Assembly (NCBI GenBank): GCA_002794705.1
Contig: PGTK01000007.1
Location: 1-64,000 of the forward strand
DNA length: 64,000 nt
Source: Candidatus Thermofonsia Clade 1 bacterium
GTDB lineage: Bacteria; Chloroflexota; Anaerolineae; Aggregatilineales; UBA2796
Reading direction: 5' to 3'
The translations under genes were made by a program, and so were the position numbers. This document shows, piece by piece, positions 45,772-54,774 of this stretch (positions are counted from its first letter, which is position 1; every line of letters begins with the position of its first letter). The notes under the pieces were generated by a model that ran no database searches, had not been told where the DNA came from, and saw nothing but the letters and a program-made list of their open reading frames with translations.

Positions 45772-46986
45772 TCAGAAGCCGAGCGCACTGCGCACAATGG
45801 CATTCGCCTCATCAATGGCGGGCTTGAGAAAATTGTAATCAAAATTCTCGCCGGGGCGCTGCAAATAGCGCGCAAACCACGCGAGCGCCGTCGGAATGCC
45901 GTCATCAAAGTTGAGCAAGCCGTGATTGCCGCCCGCGATGATGGTCAGCTGGACAGTCCGCCCAGCCGCACGCATCCGATTGAAGAGCGCCCGCGACTGC
46001 TCAACCGAGACCTCTGTATCCGCATCGCCGTGAATGAGCAAGAGCGGCGTGACGATCTCGCCTGCCCAGTAGGTGGCGCTGCGCTCGCGGAAAGCAGCGG
46101 GATTGGTGCGGGTGTTGGCGCCGATCAGCTCTAGGTACGCGCCGCTCTCCAGATCGGGGCGTTCCCGCGCCCACATGAACAGATCAGCTAGACCGCTCGT
46201 GGTCGCTGCCACTTTGATCGCTCCGCCAAGCCGCCGCAGGGCGATGTAGGTCATCAGACCGCCACGCGAGCTGCCGAACATAGCGATTCGGCTCATATCC
46301 ACATTGGGACGGCTGCGCAAGAGCGGAATCAGGTTCAGCACATCGTTGACATCGGCGCCGCCTAGATTGTCAAAGCCCTCGCTGCCGCCGCCGCCGCGAT
46401 ACTGCGAGGCGACCACTACAAAGCCCGCCTCTGCAAACGGGATAAATTCGTAGCCGCGCAGCGCGCCCACGTCGCGGTTGCCGCCGCGATTGTAGATCAG
46501 CGCCGGGAACGTCCCCTCACGGCGCGGCTCGGTCAAAAAGCCGTTGATGCGCAGCCCGTCGCTGTAATAGGTGAGGCGGTAATAATTGGTCGCGTTGGTC
46601 TGGGCGTAGAGCGTCAAACTGAGGATATCGCCATTCTTAGGCTGTGCCGATGGCGCCACAGCGTCGCCCTCTGGGATCGGATCGGTCGCGCTATGGACGG
46701 GCAACGCCTGCCAATTCCCCTGAATGCGCAAATAACGAATAGCAAGCCAGCCGGCTGTACCGCTATAGCGGACGCGCAACCAAGCCGAATCGGCGCTGCG
46801 GGCAAAAGCAGAGAGCGTCGTGCCTGCCTCCAGCAAAGTGATCTCAGGATAATCTGTGCCGGGTCCGCTGCGCAAGCGCAGCAGCGTGGTGGTAGTGACC
46901 ATGACCGACTCTTGAGCTAGCGCCCTCTCTAGCGCGCCACACCAGAGCAAAAATGCCAAAAACAGGATAAAAACGCGCCGCGCCAT
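45772..46986 (-). CDS. exported alpha/beta hydrolase (prolyl-oligopeptidase type) with N-terminal SH3
   Basis: 404 residues from ATG at 46986. The signal peptide is VFILFLAFLLWCGALERALA. An SH3 domain covers about 28-95 (LRLRSGPGTDYPEITLLEAG), and the hydrolase about 130-390 with VVASQYRGGGGSEGFDN, the nucleophile motif FGSSRGGLM, acid GDADTEVS and GGNHGLLNFDDG (catalytic His). It resembles peptidase S9/acylaminoacyl-peptidase-like hydrolases. The substrate is unknown. An upstream in-frame ATG at 47013 is less likely: it lies in the terminator of the next gene. Confidence 0.78.
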   Translation of the reverse strand: MARRVFILFLAFLLWCGALERALAQESVMVTTTTLLRLRSGPGTDYPEITLLEAGTTLSAFARSADSAWLRVRYSGTAGWLAIRYLRIQGNWQALPVHSATDPIPEGDAVAPSAQPKNGDILSLTLYAQTNATNYYRLTYYSDGLRINGFLTEPRREGTFPALIYNRGGNRDVGALRGYEFIPFAEAGFVVVASQYRGGGGSEGFDNLGGADVNDVLNLIPLLRSRPNVDMSRIAMFGSSRGGLMTYIALRRLGGAIKVAATTSGLADLFMWARERPDLESGAYLELIGANTRTNPAAFRERSATYWAGEIVTPLLLIHGDADTEVSVEQSRALFNRMRAAGRTVQLTIIAGGNHGLLNFDDGIPTALAWFARYLQRPGENFDYNFLKPAIDEANAIVRSALGF

Positions 46987-47011
46987 AGCAAAAAAACTCC
47001 CTTGGGTGAAC

Positions 47012-47046
47012 AAAAAAGGCGCGATCAGTGTAACACTGACCGCGCC
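47012..47046 (-). terminator. terminator after BMP binding-protein gene
   Basis: On the minus strand a 13-bp stem with one mismatch (GGCGCGGTCAGTG / CACTGATCGCGCC), 3-base loop, then TTTTTTG. It separates this gene from the hydrolase gene. Confidence 0.88.
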
Positions 47047-47079
47047 CCTTGAACACTCAAGGCAGCGAGGCTACTCGTC

Positions 47080-48108
47080 TTACTCGATCATCTTGCCGGT
47101 CATCGGATCGAGCTTGCCACTGAGCAACAGTTCAGCGACCTCTTCGAGTTCCTTCTTGACCTCATCCGGCACTACATCCTCGAAGTCATGGAAGGGCGCC
47201 AGACCGACATCGCCCACATAGTTGCCCGAAGGCGGATTGCCCTCCGACCACAGCTTGATAATATCCACCACGCCGTCAGTGATCAGCTTCATGGCGCTGC
47301 TGATCAAGCACGGGTGCGCCGCCGGCACAGTTAGCCACTGATCAGTGTCCACGCCGATGCAGTAAACAGGACGCTCAGGCGTGGTCAGCTTGGCAACTTC
47401 CTCCAGCGCGCCGTTGCCCGTCTTGCCGCCAGCGCCGAAGATCACGTCCGCGCCCTGATCAAAGGCTTGCTTCGCCGTCTGGGCGCCCCATTCGGGGTCA
47501 GTGAAGGCGCGATCCAAGCCGCCGGGATGATAGGTCGAGATCAAGCGGATATCCGGATTGACGTAGCGTGCGCCCGCCTCAAAGCCTTCCTTGAAAAAGA
47601 CCACAGGCGGCACTTGATCTGTGCCAAGCACAGCCGCCACGATCCCACTACGGCTCATGCGCGCCGCCAAGACGCCCGCCAAGAAGCCCGCCTTCGCCTC
47701 TGGGAAGATCAAGCCGACTACATTCTTAATCTCGGTCGCTTGGAATTGGTCAACGCCGATGAAGTAGACATCCGGGTACTGCTCAGCAGCCTTAATGGTG
47801 GCATCGCCCAGTGCAAAGCCAACTGTGACGATCACCTGACAGCCTTCCTCCACCAGCGCCTGAATGTTGCTGGCGTAGTCGGTTGCATTTTGCGTCTCGA
47901 TGTATGCTTCCTCACCGTCCAGTAGCTCAGCTGCTTTCACCAAGCCCTCATAGGCGCTCTGATTGAAGCTGCGGTCATCAATCTCGCCCACGTCGGTCAC
48001 TAGGCAGAGCTTCGGACCGGCAGCGCGGCTCGGTTGCGCCACAACACCCAGCTGCAAGGCAGTCAGTGCCAGCGCCACCACAAGGGCAAATCCTAGAATG
48101 CGTTTCAT
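47080..48108 (-). CDS. BMP-family substrate-binding protein (nucleoside-type ABC)
   Basis: 342 residues from ATG at 48108 (MKRILGFALVVALA). A signal peptide without an obvious lipobox ends near PSRAAGP. VTDVGEIDDRSFNQSAYEG is the BMP/PnrA signature, and the ligand-pocket text VGFALGDATIKAAEQYPD and CIGVDTDQWLTVP fit the purine-nucleoside-binding family. No BMP permease or ATPase genes adjoin it, so its transporter is elsewhere or it acts as a sensor. It has a good promoter (48168-48196) and terminator of its own. Confidence 0.87.
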   Translation of the reverse strand: MKRILGFALVVALALTALQLGVVAQPSRAAGPKLCLVTDVGEIDDRSFNQSAYEGLVKAAELLDGEEAYIETQNATDYASNIQALVEEGCQVIVTVGFALGDATIKAAEQYPDVYFIGVDQFQATEIKNVVGLIFPEAKAGFLAGVLAARMSRSGIVAAVLGTDQVPPVVFFKEGFEAGARYVNPDIRLISTYHPGGLDRAFTDPEWGAQTAKQAFDQGADVIFGAGGKTGNGALEEVAKLTTPERPVYCIGVDTDQWLTVPAAHPCLISSAMKLITDGVVDIIKLWSEGNPPSGNYVGDVGLAPFHDFEDVVPDEVKKELEEVAELLLSGKLDPMTGKMIE

Positions 48109-48167
48109 CTCTTGTCTCTCCATAAGAAATTGTTAACCGCCCGATACGGGCTGCACTTTGCAGTCTA

Positions 48168-48196
48168 ATTGTAAACACAGCGCGCCGATTCTTCAA
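48168..48196 (-). promoter_or_regulatory. promoter of BMP binding-protein gene
   Basis: Minus-strand TTGAAG (48191-48196), 17-base spacer, TACAAT (48168-48173). A 5-bp hairpin (GCCCG-TAT-CGGGC) lies in the leader. Confidence 0.65.
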
Positions 48197-48224
48197 CTGC
48201 GGCGTGCCAAATTTGTTCAGAATG

Positions 48225-49355
48225 CTAACGGGCGGCGAGCTGGAGCGTGAATTCGCCCTCCGTGACGCCCATCTCAGCGTTAAAACGCGAGACCACTAAG
48301 ATATAGTCGCCGTCGCGGGGCAGGCGATAGCCCGCCAAACGCGCCGACTGACCGCGTACGCCTTCGGTCTGCTCAGCGAGCGGCACTAGATCGGCTGTGA
48401 AAAGGGCGAGAGTCGGATCGAGGTTGCCGCGTGTGCGCGTCACTTGGATATCTAAGACAATCCCTGCTTGCCCTTGAATCAAATAATAGCGGCGGACAGC
48501 CTCGCGGCTGATGCGCCCTGCCACGCGCCCGCCAAAATCCAGCAAGATGGCGCGCTCAGGCGTCAGACCGAGTTGATCGGGCGGCACGCGAGTGAGCAGC
48601 AAGCTATAAGCACCGCGCGAGTTGCCGCCCTCGCCGCCGAAACGCGTAGCAACCAGCAAATAGCTGGTTGTGACTGGCACACGCCACTCCACAATGGCGG
48701 CGTCAAGCGTGCCATGCCGATCAGGTGCCTCATCATTGATGAGCAAGACATTTCCTTCAGCATCGGCAAGGATCAGCACGGAGTCGAGGTCGCCGCTGAT
48801 GCGCGTCATGCGAATCGTGATCAAATCGCCGCGCAGCGCCCCGAACGTATAGATATGCTGCGGCTGCGCATCGTTCAGCTCACGGACAGCCGCCTCATCA
48901 TAGCGCAGGGGAAAAGTTTCCGCCTCCAGTTCGGGATCAGCTGCCGCGCCCACACGCTCTAGGGTCAGGCTGTAGCGCCCTGTGGTAGTGCCTTGCGCCT
49001 GTCCAAAGCGCGTGGCGACCAGAAAGTAGGTCTCAGTGCGCGGCAAGATGACGGCGCTCAAAGCAGCATTCAGACCGTCAGCGCCGTCATCATCGCGCCC
49101 GATCAGCGTGTTTGAGCTATCCAGCAAGAGCAGGGCAGGATCGAGGTTGCCATCTAAACGGCGCATGACGGCGTCTATGATCTCGCCTTGCTGCCCCTGA
49201 AAAGCATAGACCGTGCGAAACGATTCGTTTGTGATCCGCCCCTCAACGGTCTGCCCGTAGATGAGCGTGTTGCCTTGCGCCGTGCTCGGTTGCGGCAGCG
49301 CAAGGCAAGCGATCAGGCACAGCACAGTGCAAAGCGCATACGTTGCATGTGGCAT
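48225..49355 (-). CDS. exported protein of three PPC-type (bacterial pre-peptidase C-terminal) domains
   Basis: 376 residues. A signal peptide (LCLIACLALPQPSTAQG) is followed by three beta-sandwich repeats of about 115 residues. Each carries a G-N/D-LDxxLxLxD core: RLDGNLDPALLLLDSS, RISGDLDSVLILADAE, TRGNLDPTLALFTADL. Each ends with a strand like ETYFLVATRFGQAQGTTTGR. These are PPC-type domains, usually found as binding tails of secreted proteases; here no enzyme is attached. Probably an envelope-exposed binding protein. It lies 23 bases after the vWA gene's stop. Confidence 0.7.
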   Translation of the reverse strand: MPHATYALCTVLCLIACLALPQPSTAQGNTLIYGQTVEGRITNESFRTVYAFQGQQGEIIDAVMRRLDGNLDPALLLLDSSNTLIGRDDDGADGLNAALSAVILPRTETYFLVATRFGQAQGTTTGRYSLTLERVGAAADPELEAETFPLRYDEAAVRELNDAQPQHIYTFGALRGDLITIRMTRISGDLDSVLILADAEGNVLLINDEAPDRHGTLDAAIVEWRVPVTTSYLLVATRFGGEGGNSRGAYSLLLTRVPPDQLGLTPERAILLDFGGRVAGRISREAVRRYYLIQGQAGIVLDIQVTRTRGNLDPTLALFTADLVPLAEQTEGVRGQSARLAGYRLPRDGDYILVVSRFNAEMGVTEGEFTLQLAAR

Positions 49356-49378
49356 ATGCCGTGCCGAGCCACCTAGAC

Positions 49379-51103
49379 CTAAAAGAACGTCGAGAGATCG
49401 AGGTAGACTTGGCGGATGTTATCCGCCTTGCCCTCGTAGAAGGCGCCGCGCCCGCGCTCTGCGATGATGCGCAACGGACGCAGACCTGCCTCATCTAGGT
49501 CGTAGCCGATAGTGAAGATCGAGATATCCACTGGGCTCTCGGCATTCATGCCGAAGCGCTCCATCAGTGCACTAGCATCGCGGAAGCGCGTGCTGTTGGT
49601 ATCTTCGCCGTCGGTCAGCACTACGATGGCATTGATCGCGTCGCGGCTGAGCCGATCCTGCTGGCGCTCAATGGCGAAGGCGATCGAATCGAACAGGGCA
49701 GTGCCACTGCCGGGAATCAGGCTGAGGATATCGCGCTTCATACGTTCGCGGTTCGGTCCGACCTGCAGATTGTCGAAAATAAGCGTTTGTGAGTCGTTAA
49801 AGGCGATCAAAGTCAACCGATCGGTGTCGCCCAGCTGATCTACGAAGGCTGCAGCGCCTGTGCGGGCATTCTCCATGCGGTTGCGCTCGCGCATACTGCC
49901 TGAGACATCAAAAACCATGGTCAAGTTAACGGGACGCTTGCTCTGTCCCCACAGATCGCGGATTGCGCGAATGGTCGCGGCGCTTGGTACTGCCAGCGTG
50001 GTCTGAGGTTGGCGCGGATCGACGCCGTTTTCGGGCAAGAAAGGCGCCGTGAGCGGAATGGTTGGATCGGCGGGACGGAAGCCGAACTCCAGAGCGCGGC
50101 GCTGCTGTGCCTCTTGGAGCAGGAACTTGCGATACAGGTCAGCCGCCTCGCGCAGCTCTGCAGTCATGTAGGGCGCATCGGGGATGCAGGCGGGATGATC
50201 GGTCAGGAAAGTGCCTTCCTTCGGATAGATCGCCACCACAGGGAACTCAAGGCGGTTGCGCTTCTGGACATCGCTGTTCTGCTCGATCACCACATTTTCG
50301 TAGACCACAGCCGCGCTCAGGTACGCCGTGCCGCGCTGACCCATGGCATTGCCAAAGAAGCCCGTGCTGCGCCCATAGTGTGCAATCGAACTCTCGATTT
50401 GGCGCATGAAGTCTTGCACTTCAGGCTTGGCGATATCCTCAGGCGTCAAGCCACGCTGCTTACCTGCGCCTGCGTAGGCAATTGCCACCACAGCCTGCAG
50501 ACCGCTGTTGGAGAAATCCGGGTGTGTATGCCCAAAGCGGAAACGCCCCCACTGCGGCTTTCCGTAATCAGCCCAGCCGTTCGGACTGATCGCCAACTTG
50601 AGCAGGTCTGCCCAGCCGACTTGCTGTTCAGGATAGCCCAAAGCCTCTGCCATTGGTCGCCACATCATGATGACCGTCGGGCTGATGACGAGGTCTTTGC
50701 ACTCAGCCTCGTCTATCAGCGGTCTGCCGTTTTTGTTGAGATTCTCCTCATTGATGATCGGCAGCACTAGACGGCTGGCAGGACTCCACAGCGCGGGCTG
50801 CGTCCGCCCTTCTACGATGTCCATGCCGCCTTCGAGCGAGCCAACCGGCACGGGCTCAATTTGTACCAGCTTGCCAGAGGCAAGGCGCGTGTTGCTGGCA
50901 TTGAACGTCTGCGTGACCGCTTTGACCCAGGCGTCTTTTTCGCTGCCATAGGTAAATAAGACGCGCACAGCGTCACGCGGGGGTGCAGTGGGCTGTGTCT
51001 CGGCGCCACCAGTGACACCGTCGCTACACGCTGAGATGATCAGTGCGATCAAAGCCAAGAGCAGACCTGCGCGGCGCAAGCTACGGCTATACTTTTGCAT
51101 CAA
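49379..51103 (-). CDS. lipoprotein with solute-binding-like and vWA domains
   Basis: 574 residues. A lipobox (LIALIISACSDG) anchors it outside. Residues about 45-330 are a solute-binding-type domain (VRVLFTYGSEKDAWVKAVTQ, LWSPASRLVLPIINEE) whose text matches the two proteins upstream. Residues about 385-560 form a von Willebrand A domain with a MIDAS motif (TMVFDVSGSMRERNR, with later Thr and Asp). Fusion of a periplasmic-binding-type domain with a metal-dependent adhesion domain suggests a cell-surface binding or sensing role. No ABC permease or ATPase is present in the cluster. Confidence 0.8.
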   Translation of the reverse strand: MMQKYSRSLRRAGLLLALIALIISACSDGVTGGAETQPTAPPRDAVRVLFTYGSEKDAWVKAVTQTFNASNTRLASGKLVQIEPVPVGSLEGGMDIVEGRTQPALWSPASRLVLPIINEENLNKNGRPLIDEAECKDLVISPTVIMMWRPMAEALGYPEQQVGWADLLKLAISPNGWADYGKPQWGRFRFGHTHPDFSNSGLQAVVAIAYAGAGKQRGLTPEDIAKPEVQDFMRQIESSIAHYGRSTGFFGNAMGQRGTAYLSAAVVYENVVIEQNSDVQKRNRLEFPVVAIYPKEGTFLTDHPACIPDAPYMTAELREAADLYRKFLLQEAQQRRALEFGFRPADPTIPLTAPFLPENGVDPRQPQTTLAVPSAATIRAIRDLWGQSKRPVNLTMVFDVSGSMRERNRMENARTGAAAFVDQLGDTDRLTLIAFNDSQTLIFDNLQVGPNRERMKRDILSLIPGSGTALFDSIAFAIERQQDRLSRDAINAIVVLTDGEDTNSTRFRDASALMERFGMNAESPVDISIFTIGYDLDEAGLRPLRIIAERGRGAFYEGKADNIRQVYLDLSTFF

Positions 51104-51118
51104 AACAACCTCTCCTAG

Positions 51119-52342
51119 CTAGTTTATGACTGTACGATTCCAGATGGTGAGAATTTGCTTGAGCGTGTTGCCATCAGGCTGCACAAGCGTCTGTCCGATG
51201 TTCGGACCGACGCCCATCGCACGAATTTTCGGATCGTTGAAGGGCGAACCTTCCGCAAAAATCGGCACAAGCGGATCGGCAGGGCGATAGCCTGAGACGC
51301 ACGATAGCTCTTGTATCTCACGGCTGAGCAGGAAGTCTTGAAAGAGCTTGGCAGCCTCGCGTTGCTGTGGCGTCACACCTGGGTGATCGATCAGGCACAG
51401 CGGATGATCAGAGTAGATGTTGTACTTGGGATAGTAGACGCGCAAGCCCTGTCCCTGCCGCGACACGGCGATCTGAGCGAATTCAATGGCGAGCGCCTCG
51501 TGCAGGATGACCATATCGTAAGAAGCAGGTCCCTCGTTGATGAATTTGCGCATCAACGTGCCAGAGCTGGCGCCGGACGCCTGCGAGACCGCTAACGCCA
51601 CGCGCCGCACATATTCGGCGTAATCGGGATTGATCAGCTCAGCAACTGTGGCTGCGCTTGTGCGATCCAGATACTCGTGGGTTAGCGCCATCAGGAACAT
51701 GAATCCGCCGTTGGACTTGTTCGGATCGGTATAGCCGATCTTGAGCAAGCCCCAGTTCGGATCGCCGCCCAGTTCGCTCCAGCGCCCGCCTTTCTCAGCG
51801 CTGAGAGCATCTTCAAGGTTATCGAAGGTGATGCCGCCTCGATCCTTATAGTACGCCTCCAGCACTTTGGCACGATCTTCCCAGATGATGAATGCCAGCG
51901 GCGAAAGGACAAGGTCTTTGCAGTCCACAGCGAGGTCGCGCCCGTAGTCGGTGTTCAGCAAAGCCACTTGAAGACGTCCGCCCGGCGTCCATAAAGTTGG
52001 AATCGGCTTGCCGCGCATGTAGGTGTTGCTATCATCGCGGATTGTGCTCAGCTCGCGGTAGGCGTCCATTGAGCCTTGCCCAACTAGCTCGACCTTGATG
52101 TTAGGATGCTGAGCTTCAAAGCGTGCCGCTGCTTCTTTGAGCCAGATTTCTTTTTCAGTGCCGTAGTTGACAATGATGGTAGTTGTATTGGCGAGCAGGA
52201 CGTTGCGCGCTACGGCTGTAGCGGTCAGGTTGCGCTGTGCTTGCACCTCAGGCGAGACGGGCTGATTATTCAGGGCAATGATCGCCACAATCACTATCGA
52301 GATGCCCAAAATTGCCAGAAAGATAATCCGTGAACGAGGCAT
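51119..52342 (-). CDS. membrane-anchored solute-binding-like protein
   Basis: 407 residues. One N-terminal membrane segment (IIFLAILGISIVIVAIIALN) with no lipobox, then an extracellular-binding-protein fold: IIVNYGTEKEIWLKEAAARF, TLWTPGGRLQVALLNTDYG, and VLSPLAFIIWEDRAKVLEAY. It is a close paralogue of the broken gene at 52411-53631 and shares its binding domain with the vWA lipoprotein at 49379, which begins 15 bases after its stop. No transport genes adjoin. Ligand unknown; a signalling or binding role is inferred. Confidence 0.78.
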   Translation of the reverse strand: MPRSRIIFLAILGISIVIVAIIALNNQPVSPEVQAQRNLTATAVARNVLLANTTTIIVNYGTEKEIWLKEAAARFEAQHPNIKVELVGQGSMDAYRELSTIRDDSNTYMRGKPIPTLWTPGGRLQVALLNTDYGRDLAVDCKDLVLSPLAFIIWEDRAKVLEAYYKDRGGITFDNLEDALSAEKGGRWSELGGDPNWGLLKIGYTDPNKSNGGFMFLMALTHEYLDRTSAATVAELINPDYAEYVRRVALAVSQASGASSGTLMRKFINEGPASYDMVILHEALAIEFAQIAVSRQGQGLRVYYPKYNIYSDHPLCLIDHPGVTPQQREAAKLFQDFLLSREIQELSCVSGYRPADPLVPIFAEGSPFNDPKIRAMGVGPNIGQTLVQPDGNTLKQILTIWNRTVIN

Positions 52343-52410
52343 GAGAGATTTCCTCTTCTATGAGACGCCCTTGAGTCCAATTACGCAACTCATGCGCTCA
52401 TAGTTCCTGC

Positions 52411-53631
52411 CTATTGGATCGCACGATTCCAGATCGTGAGCAATTGCTTGAGCGTATTGCCGTCGGGCTGCACCAGAGTCTGCCCGATTTGGTTGCTGAC
52501 GCCCATAGCGCGGATGGCAGGATCGTTAAAGGGCGAGCCTTCCACAAAGATCGGCACGCTGGTATCAGAGGGACGGTAGCCGTATACACGCGCCAGCTCT
52601 TGCATCTCACGGCTGAGCAAGAAGTCCTGATAGAGTTTTGCTGCCTCGCGCTGTTGCGGCGTGAAAGACGGATGATCGATCAGGCACATCGGATGCTCAG
52701 AGTACAGGTTGTACTTCGGATAGATCACGCGCAGCGGCACGCCATGCCGATCAAGAGCAATTTGCGCGTTTTCAATCGCCAGCGCCTCATGTAAGATGAC
52801 CAGATCGTAGGTGGCAGGGCCTTGCCGCATCATTGTATCCATCAAAATGCCTGAGCTGTTGATCGGGGCGATAGAGATCGCACGGGCAATGCGCCGTGCG
52901 TACTCTGTGAACTTCGGATCGGAGAGCTCGGCGACGGTTGCAGCAGCTGTGCGATCAAGGTAGGCGTGGGTCAGCGCCATTAGGAACATAAAGCCGCCGT
53001 TGGATTCATTCGGATTAGTATAGCCGACCTTCAGCAAGCCCCAGTTCGGATCGCCGCCGAATTCGCTCCAGCGTCTGTTTTTTGGCTCACCGAGCGCATC
53101 TTCGAGGTTATCAAACGTGATACCGCCGCGATCTTTGTAGAACGCCTCGAAAGCATCGGCGCGATCTTTCCACATGATGAACGCAAGAGGCGAAAGCACG
53201 AGGTCTTTGCACTGTGTGGCGAACTCGCGCCCCTGATCGGCGTTCAGCATGGCGACCTGTATGCGCCCGCCCGGACTTCACAAAATCGGCAAGGGGCGGT
53301 TGCGCCAATAGGTCGTGCTGGCATCTGTGACACTGCTCAGGGCGCGGTATGCCTCCATTGAGCCTTCACCAATCAGCTCAACATCAATGTTGGGATGCTG
53401 CATCTCAAAGCGCTGGGTGGCGTCTTCCAGCCAGCGGCGTTTCTCCGTGCCATAGCTAACCACGATCTTCACAGTGTTCGCCAAGAGCGCGTTGCGCGCC
53501 TCAGCAGTGGCTGTGGCGTTGCGCTGCGCCTGCACCTCAGGCGAGACGGGCTGATTGTTCAAGGCGATAATCGCTACAATGGCTACTGAGACGCCTAAAA
53601 TTGCCAAAAACAGGATGCGCGAACGCGGCAT
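52411..53631 (-). pseudogene. second solute-binding-like paralogue, interrupted by TGA
   Basis: From ATG at 53631 it encodes the same anchor as its neighbour (SRILFLAILGVSVAIVAIIA) and VSYGTEKRRWLEDATQRFE, up to RNRPLPIL. TGA at 53278-53280 stops it, then SPGGRIQVAMLNADQGREF continues in the same frame to a normal end at 52411. The paralogue has W at this position (PTLWTPGGRLQVALLN), so the change is TGG to TGA by one base. Everything else is intact, which suggests a recent nonsense mutation, or population heterogeneity or an assembly error. It has a strong promoter upstream. Confidence 0.82.
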
Positions 53632-53693
53632 ATGTGCTCCTCACGCTCAAGACGCCCTAAGAAGGCGGCTGCTTGTTCTTCTAGCCACAATTG

Positions 53694-53722
53694 ATGATAT
53701 GCCATGCGTTAGAGATTATCAA
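53694..53722 (-). promoter_or_regulatory. promoter of the solute-binding/vWA run
   Basis: Minus-strand TTGATA (53717-53722), 17-base spacer, TATCAT (53694-53699), with the ATG at 53631. Confidence 0.68.
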
Positions 53723-53755
53723 GCACACAGATTTAACATTTAACACGCTCTTGGC

Positions 53756-53783
53756 TTGCATAGGCGCTCAGCACCAGTAGAAT
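53756..53783 (+). promoter_or_regulatory. promoter of 53841-54473
   Basis: TTGCAT (53756-53761), 16-base spacer, TAGAAT (53778-53783), divergent from the neighbouring promoter. Back-to-back -35 boxes are about 33 bases apart. Confidence 0.5.
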
Positions 53784-53840
53784 TGTAGCCATTCGCATGG
53801 TAGGCATCATTACCTGAATCGCTGCTGGAGCAATAATCTC

Positions 53841-54473
53841 ATGTCATTCTTTCTCTCGCTCGCCAAAGGTGATTTTGAGGCGCGCAACATGCTCAAAGAG
53901 GCGGTCATTGCGCGCTACGCCACCCGTCCCCTGCCCTTAGAGGCAGCCGTCCTGACCTTGCAGCGGCGTGAGCGTGCCTTGCTGGGCTTGCCGCTCACAG
54001 TCACGGTCCGAGCTGCCTACGCTGAGCCTGATCGCTGGCTGTGGCAGGAGACGCGCCGACTCTTCGGCATTCAACTGGGCAACCGCAGTGAGAGTCCCGC
54101 TGAACAGACCGATCCATTCCTGCGCGAGAGCCTATTGCGCCAACAGTGGGCGTTTCGGGCGCTTTTGCTCACGCCGCTCACCCGTGAGGGCGTCTCGGTG
54201 CGTGCGGTCGCTGAGCGCGCCTTCCAAGCTGTCCATGAGGCACAGCCAGAGGCGATTGCCACGCTCTATCTCAAGCCTGATTACACGCTGGCCGCTGTTG
54301 AAGTGGAGCGCTACCGTCCCAGCGATAAGCGCCGTTTGCCCTATATGTTGCGCCCAGAAGGCGGCTACCAATCCCTAGACGGCGTCAATTTGCCCGTTCA
54401 AATCTCTGAGCAGTGGGGCAGCGAACCGAGCCGTTTGTACAGGGTCACTGCCATTCAGCTTTTTTACCCCTAA
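53841..54473 (+). CDS. protein of unknown function
   Basis: 210 residues. I do not recognise it. It is soluble, with no signal peptide or membrane segment. The N-terminal half is helical and charged (LQRRERALLGLPLTVTV); the C-terminal half is beta-rich with VEVERYRPSDKRRLPYML and PSRLYRVTAIQLFYP. ATG at 53841 has GGAG 13 bases before it and follows a promoter. No operon partner; an intergenic tandem repeat begins at its stop codon. Confidence 0.6.
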   Translation: MSFFLSLAKGDFEARNMLKEAVIARYATRPLPLEAAVLTLQRRERALLGLPLTVTVRAAYAEPDRWLWQETRRLFGIQLGNRSESPAEQTDPFLRESLLRQQWAFRALLLTPLTREGVSVRAVAERAFQAVHEAQPEAIATLYLKPDYTLAAVEVERYRPSDKRRLPYMLRPEGGYQSLDGVNLPVQISEQWGSEPSRLYRVTAIQLFYP

Positions 54474-54590
54474 CCCCTACTCTTCTCCCGTACACGGGGG
54501 AAGGGCGTAGGGATGGGGGTCGCGTACACGGGGAAAGGGCGCAGGGATGGGGAGTGCGTACACAGGGGAAGGGCGCAGGGAGTATATAAT
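54474..54590. repeat. 34-bp tandem direct repeat with hairpin, same family as 34562-34634
   Basis: Three copies begin with GTACAC at 54490, 54524 and 54558, exact 34-base period: GTACACGGGGGAAGGGCGTA then GGGATGGGGGTCGC, the third ending early. The left edge (CTTCTCCC at about 54482) pairs with the first copy's GGGGGAAG. A TATAAT (54585-54590) falls at the right edge. The rest of the gap, 54591-54774, shows no gene and a possible promoter only. Confidence 0.72.
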
Positions 54591-54774
54591 CAGAGAGTAT
54601 CTGGAGTGTCATCATCACGACGCATTGCTCTGTGTAGCTTAAGGCTTCCTTTCATCATGATTCTCGATTTATACACTCCCCAATAGAGCGCCTTTTTGCG
54701 CGTAACGATATTTCAGAGTTAGACTTGAAAAATCTGGGATCAATAAAACGCGCACAGAGTTGGGTTGTTAGCTT

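Noticed and set aside
53278..53280. Recoding of TGA as tryptophan or selenocysteine
   Set aside because: TGA is used as a normal stop in many genes here (for example 3856 and 40432), the paralogue has Trp TGG at this site, and no SECIS-like hairpin was noticed.
54490..54590. Possible short CRISPR array
   Set aside because: The three units are contiguous, with no unique spacers between them; it is a plain tandem repeat.
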